NCBI RefSeq assembly: GCF_000262345.1
Contig: NZ_AJTQ01000078.1
Span: 1 to 64,000 of the forward strand
Length of the DNA stretch: 64,000 bases
Direction of reading: 5' to 3'
Source: Streptomyces xiaopingdaonensis
GTDB lineage: Bacteria; Actinomycetota; Actinomycetes; Streptomycetales; Streptomycetaceae
Both the position numbers and the translations under genes were made by a program. Shown here one piece after another: positions 60,058 to 64,000 of the stretch; position 1 is the first letter of the stretch; each line of letters starts with the position of its first letter. The notes beneath the pieces are model-generated. The model was given only the letters and a program-made list of their open reading frames with translations. It searched no databases and was not told where the DNA came from.

Positions 60058-60749
60058 CAGTCGTCCTCCAGCGGCAGCATCGGGTCGTGCGCCGGAATCG
60101 CGTGCGCGCCGGGCCGCGGGACGGTGTCGTGCCGCACCGATCGGCGGGCGTATCGGCGATGGCGCGGATCGAAGCTGAGCGGTTGGTCGGACACGATGTC
60201 GCCGGGTTGATCGTCCGGGGCGGAGTCCAGGAGCACGGGAAGATGCTTTGGTGCCGCCCTCCGCCGGTACCACGGGGAGGCGAGCCACGGGTGGTTCCGC
60301 AGCGCCTCCTCCAGGTCCGTCTCGTGCTGTATGCCCTGTTCGAGCGGGCGTGCCGGCGGGCAGGCGCGGCGGCCGAGGAAGGGCAGGAAGTGCGGCGCCT
60401 GTACGGCTGAGTGGAGTTTCTCGATGAGCGTCCGTTCGCCTTCGACGGCGGCGAGGAAGACCGCGTCGGCGAGGTAGAAACGCTCGGTGATCGGCATCGC
60501 CTTGCCGCTCACCTGATGGTGCGTGGCGTGGTAGTCCCGTACGCGCGCGCCGGGTTGGTCGATGCGCACGCCGAAGCGCAGCGCGGTGAGGTCGGACAGG
60601 TCCGCGGTGCGGGGGCGGCCCTGAGCCGCGGCGAGCAGCCCGACGACGCCGCTCTTCGTGGGCGCGGATTCCGTGGATCGCCGGGGGAAGCGGGAGGCCG
60701 CACCCCAGGACTGGAGAGGCCCGGCGAGCTGGAGCAGCAGCACACTCAC
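60057..60749 (-). CDS. cas5e: Cascade subunit Cas5e
   Basis: A 230-residue Cas5e (CasD). MSVLLLQLAGPLQSWGAASRF is the standard start; TKSGVVGLLAAAQGRPR follows, and QVSGKAMPITERFYLADAVFLAAVEG is the core strand-helix block. It caps the 5' handle of the crRNA. I prefer the GTG at 60749, which overlaps the cas7e stop as GTGA; a GTG at 60764 would add five residues. The gene runs one base into cas6e. Confidence 0.94.
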   Translation of the reverse strand: MSVLLLQLAGPLQSWGAASRFPRRSTESAPTKSGVVGLLAAAQGRPRTADLSDLTALRFGVRIDQPGARVRDYHATHHQVSGKAMPITERFYLADAVFLAAVEGERTLIEKLHSAVQAPHFLPFLGRRACPPARPLEQGIQHETDLEEALRNHPWLASPWYRRRAAPKHLPVLLDSAPDDQPGDIVSDQPLSFDPRHRRYARRSVRHDTVPRPGAHAIPAHDPMLPLEDD

Positions 60750-61954
60750 CGCGTACCGCTCCACCGCTCCGCGACCGCCGCGCCGACGCCCTCCACCAGC
60801 TCGTCGAGGGTGACAGCGGTGCCGACGTCGGCGAGTTTCGCGGTATTGCGACCGACGGGTACCACCCAGGTCGCCAGGGCCGTCGAGCCGAACTTCTCCT
60901 CCACCTCGGCGATCTGCTCCGCCAGCCGCTCGCTCGCCTGTCGGACGTGGCCGCTGCCGGACTCGGCCATCGTCGGCTCCTCGAACGCACCCACGAAGCT
61001 GACCGGCCGGCTCTCGCGCAGCTTCACCACGACGGCGTCCGGTGGTGTGTGGTGCGCGAAAGTGTTGATCTTCCCGGTCGGCAGCGAGGAAACGAAGCCG
61101 CGGACGAATGCCTCCACCGCGCGGCGCACGGGTGCGGCCGGGGCCGCGCTCTCGTCGAGCCCCTGGCCGAGGTTCTCGCCGAGTCGGTCGATGTCGAGTG
61201 CGGCGTAGCGGTACAGCGTGGCCGAGTTGAACTCGACGGTGCCGATCATTCCGGCGCCCGTCTCGTCCTCCTCGTTCTCGTCGTCCACCGCCGTGTAGTA
61301 ATCCGACTCGTTCTCCACCGCGTGGACGCTCAGGGCGTGCGCGACCTGGGCTGCGGCGTCCACGTTGATGTCGGCGCCGTCGGCCACCATCCGGCCGAAA
61401 AGAGCGATGTCGACGGAGTGGCGGGTGTCGGCGATCTCCCGGGCGCGCTCCCTGTTCTCCTTGCCCTTCAGGAAGCCGGCGATGTCACCACGGCCTTCGA
61501 CGGCCAACTCGGCGAGCCCCCGCCGCTGCTGGGCGCTGAGAAACATCAGGTACGACGACTCGGGCGGCAGCGGCTTCGCCTCCTCGGCCGCGGCGTCGCC
61601 CTCCTGGCTCTTCTTCGGCTTCTTGCGTTCCGGCACGGCGAGCTTGGACCCCGTACCGGCCTCGACCACGGCCTTGGCCAACTCCCAGGACTCCTCCTGA
61701 GTGACTTCGGGCTCGAGTTCCCTGACGGTCTCGCCGATCAGTTCGGCTACCTTCTTTGTGCGCACGCCCAACTCGGCCGGGTCGAGGAGCTGCTTGAACG
61801 CGGTGCGGGTGGCGCGCTTCCAAGCCTGGCTGGAGACCCGGGATCGGCGCGCCCCGCCGTAGACGGCGGTTTTGGGCGTGCCCGTGTCGTCGCGGTTCAG
61901 GTTGCTCGGCGGGACCGTCTGGAGGACGTGGATGTCAACGATCGTACGGCTCAC
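60746..61954 (-). CDS. cas7e: Cascade backbone subunit Cas7e
   Basis: A 402-residue Cas7e (CasC). IVDIHVLQTVPPSNLNRDDTGTPKTAVYGG and RVSSQAWKRATRTAF are the standard N-terminal blocks; later DIALFGRMVADG and TGKINTFAHHTPPD form the RNA-binding thumb and palm. Six copies are expected to coat the crRNA spacer. An acidic/charged insert (SQEGDAAAEEAKPLPP) near residue 115 and DDENEEDE near 228 are lineage extras. Confidence 0.95.
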   Translation of the reverse strand: MSRTIVDIHVLQTVPPSNLNRDDTGTPKTAVYGGARRSRVSSQAWKRATRTAFKQLLDPAELGVRTKKVAELIGETVRELEPEVTQEESWELAKAVVEAGTGSKLAVPERKKPKKSQEGDAAAEEAKPLPPESSYLMFLSAQQRRGLAELAVEGRGDIAGFLKGKENRERAREIADTRHSVDIALFGRMVADGADINVDAAAQVAHALSVHAVENESDYYTAVDDENEEDETGAGMIGTVEFNSATLYRYAALDIDRLGENLGQGLDESAAPAAPVRRAVEAFVRGFVSSLPTGKINTFAHHTPPDAVVVKLRESRPVSFVGAFEEPTMAESGSGHVRQASERLAEQIAEVEEKFGSTALATWVVPVGRNTAKLADVGTAVTLDELVEGVGAAVAERWSGTR

Positions 61955-61963
61955 GGGGGTTCC

Positions 61964-62629
61964 TCACTGAGTGGGCTGGTCGGTGGCGGGTGAACCGCCT
62001 TCGTCGGGCGACTGCACGTCTTCGTCCGTCTTCCGCCGCCAGGAGTGGAACTCGCGACCCCATTCCTGGCGAGTCCGCAGGTGCCGGTGCGGATCGAGAG
62101 CCTGCTCGATCTGGTCCGCGAGCCGGGCGTAGTCCAGCGGTTCGCCCGCGCGACGCAGTAGCAGGACCAACTCCCGCAGTCGGTAAGCCAGTACGTTCGC
62201 GGAGGCGGCCCCGGCGACGCGGACGAAGCGTCGGCGGAGCGGCTCGTCGATCTCCCCGGGCGGCATCAACTCGCGGACGGCGCCGCCGAGTCGGCGGCCG
62301 CGGACGTGCATTCGGGCGGTGCGTTGGGATTGCTGGTGGAGCGCGTACAGGGTGACGGCCAGGTGGACGGCATCGTGCGCGTGCCTCCCCGGGCGGTCCC
62401 CGTGCGTGTACAGGTTCTCGGTGCCGGTCAGGCCGAACAGCTCCGGTACCTCCTCCGCCGACTTGCCTGCGCCGCGCCGGAGTTGGGCGAGCTGGGCGAC
62501 GGCCCGTGCCTCGTCGTTCAGGTAGCCGCGCTGGAGCGGTTCCAGGAAGGCGTGCACCGTACTGCCCACGAGCCTCAGCTCGTACGCTTCCCGCCGAGCG
62601 GAGGCGGGCGCCGGGCTGCTGGTGGTCAT
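61964..62629 (-). CDS. cse2: Cascade small subunit Cse2
   Basis: A 221-residue Cse2 (CasB), an all-helical subunit that holds the displaced DNA strand. DEARAVAQLAQLRRGAGK and HDAVHLAVTLYALHQQSQ are conserved blocks; the last 25 residues are a disordered tail. It starts within the cse1 stop (ATGA) and ends 10 bases before cas7e. Confidence 0.93.
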   Translation of the reverse strand: MTTSSPAPASARREAYELRLVGSTVHAFLEPLQRGYLNDEARAVAQLAQLRRGAGKSAEEVPELFGLTGTENLYTHGDRPGRHAHDAVHLAVTLYALHQQSQRTARMHVRGRRLGGAVRELMPPGEIDEPLRRRFVRVAGAASANVLAYRLRELVLLLRRAGEPLDYARLADQIEQALDPHRHLRTRQEWGREFHSWRRKTDEDVQSPDEGGSPATDQPTQ

Positions 62630-64000
62630 GGGGTGGGCTCCTCGGGTCGGTTCGGCGGTGCGTCGTCGCGGCCGGGTGGGGCGTCGTCCTCCGGCCTCAG
62701 GACGCGGGTGCGCAGCTCCCTGCGGAAACCGCGCTCCACGCTCGCGGAGTTGAGCCAGTACGTGCCGCCTTTGGCGGTCGGCAGTACGCGGCCTTCCCAG
62801 GCGGCCTCGCCCGAGGATTCGACCAGCTCCAGACCGAGCGCGAGCACCCGGCTGTGTGCGGTGCGCCGCCAGTCCTCGAGCCGCTCGGCGGCGTCCGAGT
62901 CCGAGCGCAGTGAGCCCAGCCACTGGCGGAACGGGCCGTCGAGTTCGCCGAAGCCGCGGTCGCGTGCCTCGGCGCGCGGGGTCGGCTCGTCGGCGCCTGC
63001 GGCCTGGGCCAGCCCAGCGGCGAGGTTGCCCAGCAACCAGACCGCGGTCTCGGCGAGTTGGACGGCCTCCACCGCGGCGTTCCCGAGGCCGCGGTCGTGC
63101 TGCGAGAGCAGCACGACCGAAAGGCTCAGACTGTCGTCGACCATGTCGGCGACCACCGACTGCTGGGTGCCGTACTCGCAGCCCAGAAGCCGGGCACGGA
63201 TCAGGCGGTCCCTGCCCAGCGCGTCGCTCTCCTCGGCCATGCGCCCCAGCCACTCCAGCACGCGCGGTGCGATCCCGGGCGCCCCGCCGCTGCCCGCCCC
63301 TTGCGCCGCGGGCGGATGGCCGGTGATCAGCGAGGCGAGGCCCCGCCAGGCCGTGCGGGCCGGGTCGTGCGTGCGCGGAAGGTAGACGGGGCTTTTGCGC
63401 AGCTTCTTCTCCTGCTGCGGGCTGCGCCGCCAGCCCGTCATCGGCTCGCGGTCGTGCATGTCGCGGTAGGGGAGCGGGTCGCCGTAGGCGAGCACGACGC
63501 CGTACGCCTCCCGGCCGTCGTGGTGCAACCGCACTCGGCGGGACTGCCAGGTGTACAGGCTGCGCGGCCCGTACGGACGGGCCTCCGCCTCGGTGAGCGG
63601 AGCCGCTCCCGGCGGCTGCGGGCGGCGCCATACGGGGAGGTCGCCGTCGTCGTGCCGGAGGAGAGCGTCGTCCTCGCGGGGGATCAGGTTGAGGAGCAGC
63701 GTCTCGCGCAGGGTGTCGCCCTCGGCGAGGACGCCGCCGAGCATTCCGGTCGAACCGACGCCCTGTGGGTATACCTTGCCGGCTTTGACGCGGGGGTCGC
63801 CCACTGCGCCTGACTTGATACCCGAGACGTCCCACGCCTGCGCGTGCACCACCCAGCGGGCCGCCTCGGCGAAGGACAACCGCCGGGCGCCGTGCGCGCG
63901 CATGGTGAGGAACCGGTCGTTGTTGGGGACGTCCGCGACGATCCTGTCCAGCGAGTGGATCTCGTCCTTGGCCGTCCGCAGGTCCGCCACCTGGAAGAAA
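62626..64000 (-). CDS. cse1: Cascade large subunit Cse1 (partial)
   Basis: The C-terminal 458 residues of Cse1 (CasA); the frame continues through the right edge of the window, so the start lies outside. FFQVADLRTAKDEIHSLD, then FAEAARWVVHAQAWDVSGIKSG and GKVYPQGVGSTGMLGGVL are typical. It recognises the PAM and recruits Cas3. cas3 should lie farther right. It overlaps cse2 by four bases. Confidence 0.95.
   Translation of the reverse strand, partial: FFQVADLRTAKDEIHSLDRIVADVPNNDRFLTMRAHGARRLSFAEAARWVVHAQAWDVSGIKSGAVGDPRVKAGKVYPQGVGSTGMLGGVLAEGDTLRETLLLNLIPREDDALLRHDDGDLPVWRRPQPPGAAPLTEAEARPYGPRSLYTWQSRRVRLHHDGREAYGVVLAYGDPLPYRDMHDREPMTGWRRSPQQEKKLRKSPVYLPRTHDPARTAWRGLASLITGHPPAAQGAGSGGAPGIAPRVLEWLGRMAEESDALGRDRLIRARLLGCEYGTQQSVVADMVDDSLSLSVVLLSQHDRGLGNAAVEAVQLAETAVWLLGNLAAGLAQAAGADEPTPRAEARDRGFGELDGPFRQWLGSLRSDSDAAERLEDWRRTAHSRVLALGLELVESSGEAAWEGRVLPTAKGGTYWLNSASVERGFRRELRTRVLRPEDDAPPGRDDAPPNRPEEPTP

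Overview
The window is high-GC actinobacterial DNA. Dense operons with ATGA and GTGA overlaps, frequent GTG starts, AGGAGG-type ribosome sites and the gene families present (XRE, LuxR and GlxA regulators, F420-type LLM oxidoreductase, GH92 and GH38 mannosidases, type I-E CRISPR) point to Streptomyces or a close relative. All functional calls were read from translated motifs; no database search was run.

Layout. 0-9 kb: redox and repair genes (old yellow enzyme with a WYL regulator, SnoaL-like protein with an SDR, MazG-like protein, AlkC-like DNA glycosylase, XRE regulator, saccharopine-dehydrogenase-like reductase). At 9.36 kb the 3' half of a tRNA-Thr(CGU) gene with its terminator stands without a 5' half, which looks like one end of an integrated element. 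9.7-16.5 kb: a CGNR zinc-finger regulator, a lone ectoine hydroxylase (ectD), two MFS exporters and a GlxA-type regulator. The CGNR gene and the first MFS gene share the same palindrome. 17-29 kb: an unusual biosynthetic cluster described below. 29-45.8 kb: an alpha-mannoside utilisation locus (ABC importer, GH38, LacI repressor, ROK kinase, mannose-6-phosphate isomerase, sugar MFS, secreted GH92) with five matching LacI-type operators. 46-52.7 kb: a LuxR regulator carrying a periplasmic-binding-protein-like sensor, divergent from an operon of two SDRs, an MHS-family transporter, a C45 peptidase-like enzyme and a polysaccharide-deacetylase-fold hydrolase. 53-58 kb: LLM oxidoreductase, Clp-N-domain protein, a small secreted protein and a decay zone with pseudogenes and two eroded CRISPR repeats. 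58-64 kb: type I-E cas genes (cas2, cas1, cas6e, cas5e, cas7e, cse2, cse1), running off the right edge.

The most interesting region is 19.5-28.9 kb. It joins an aminoacyl-carrier-protein toolkit (stand-alone adenylation enzyme, ACP, phosphopantetheinyl transferase, type III PLP decarboxylase, and a hotdog protein of the beta-aminoacyl-CoA ammonia-lyase type) to ectoine genes (ectB, ectA, ectC) and a P450-ferredoxin-reductase trio. EctB looks ordinary, but EctA has lost the Gly-rich CoA loop of GNAT enzymes and EctC has His where canonical EctC has an iron-binding Tyr. The PPTase and hotdog protein are fused in frame, and a C-terminal scrap of a second ectC lies between ectB and ectA. My inference is that an amino acid is loaded on the ACP, decarboxylated and perhaps deaminated, that the acyl group is moved to diaminobutyrate by the altered EctA and cyclised by the altered EctC, and that the P450 then oxidises the product, giving an ectoine-like molecule with a non-acetyl side chain. 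No experiment or search supports this yet.
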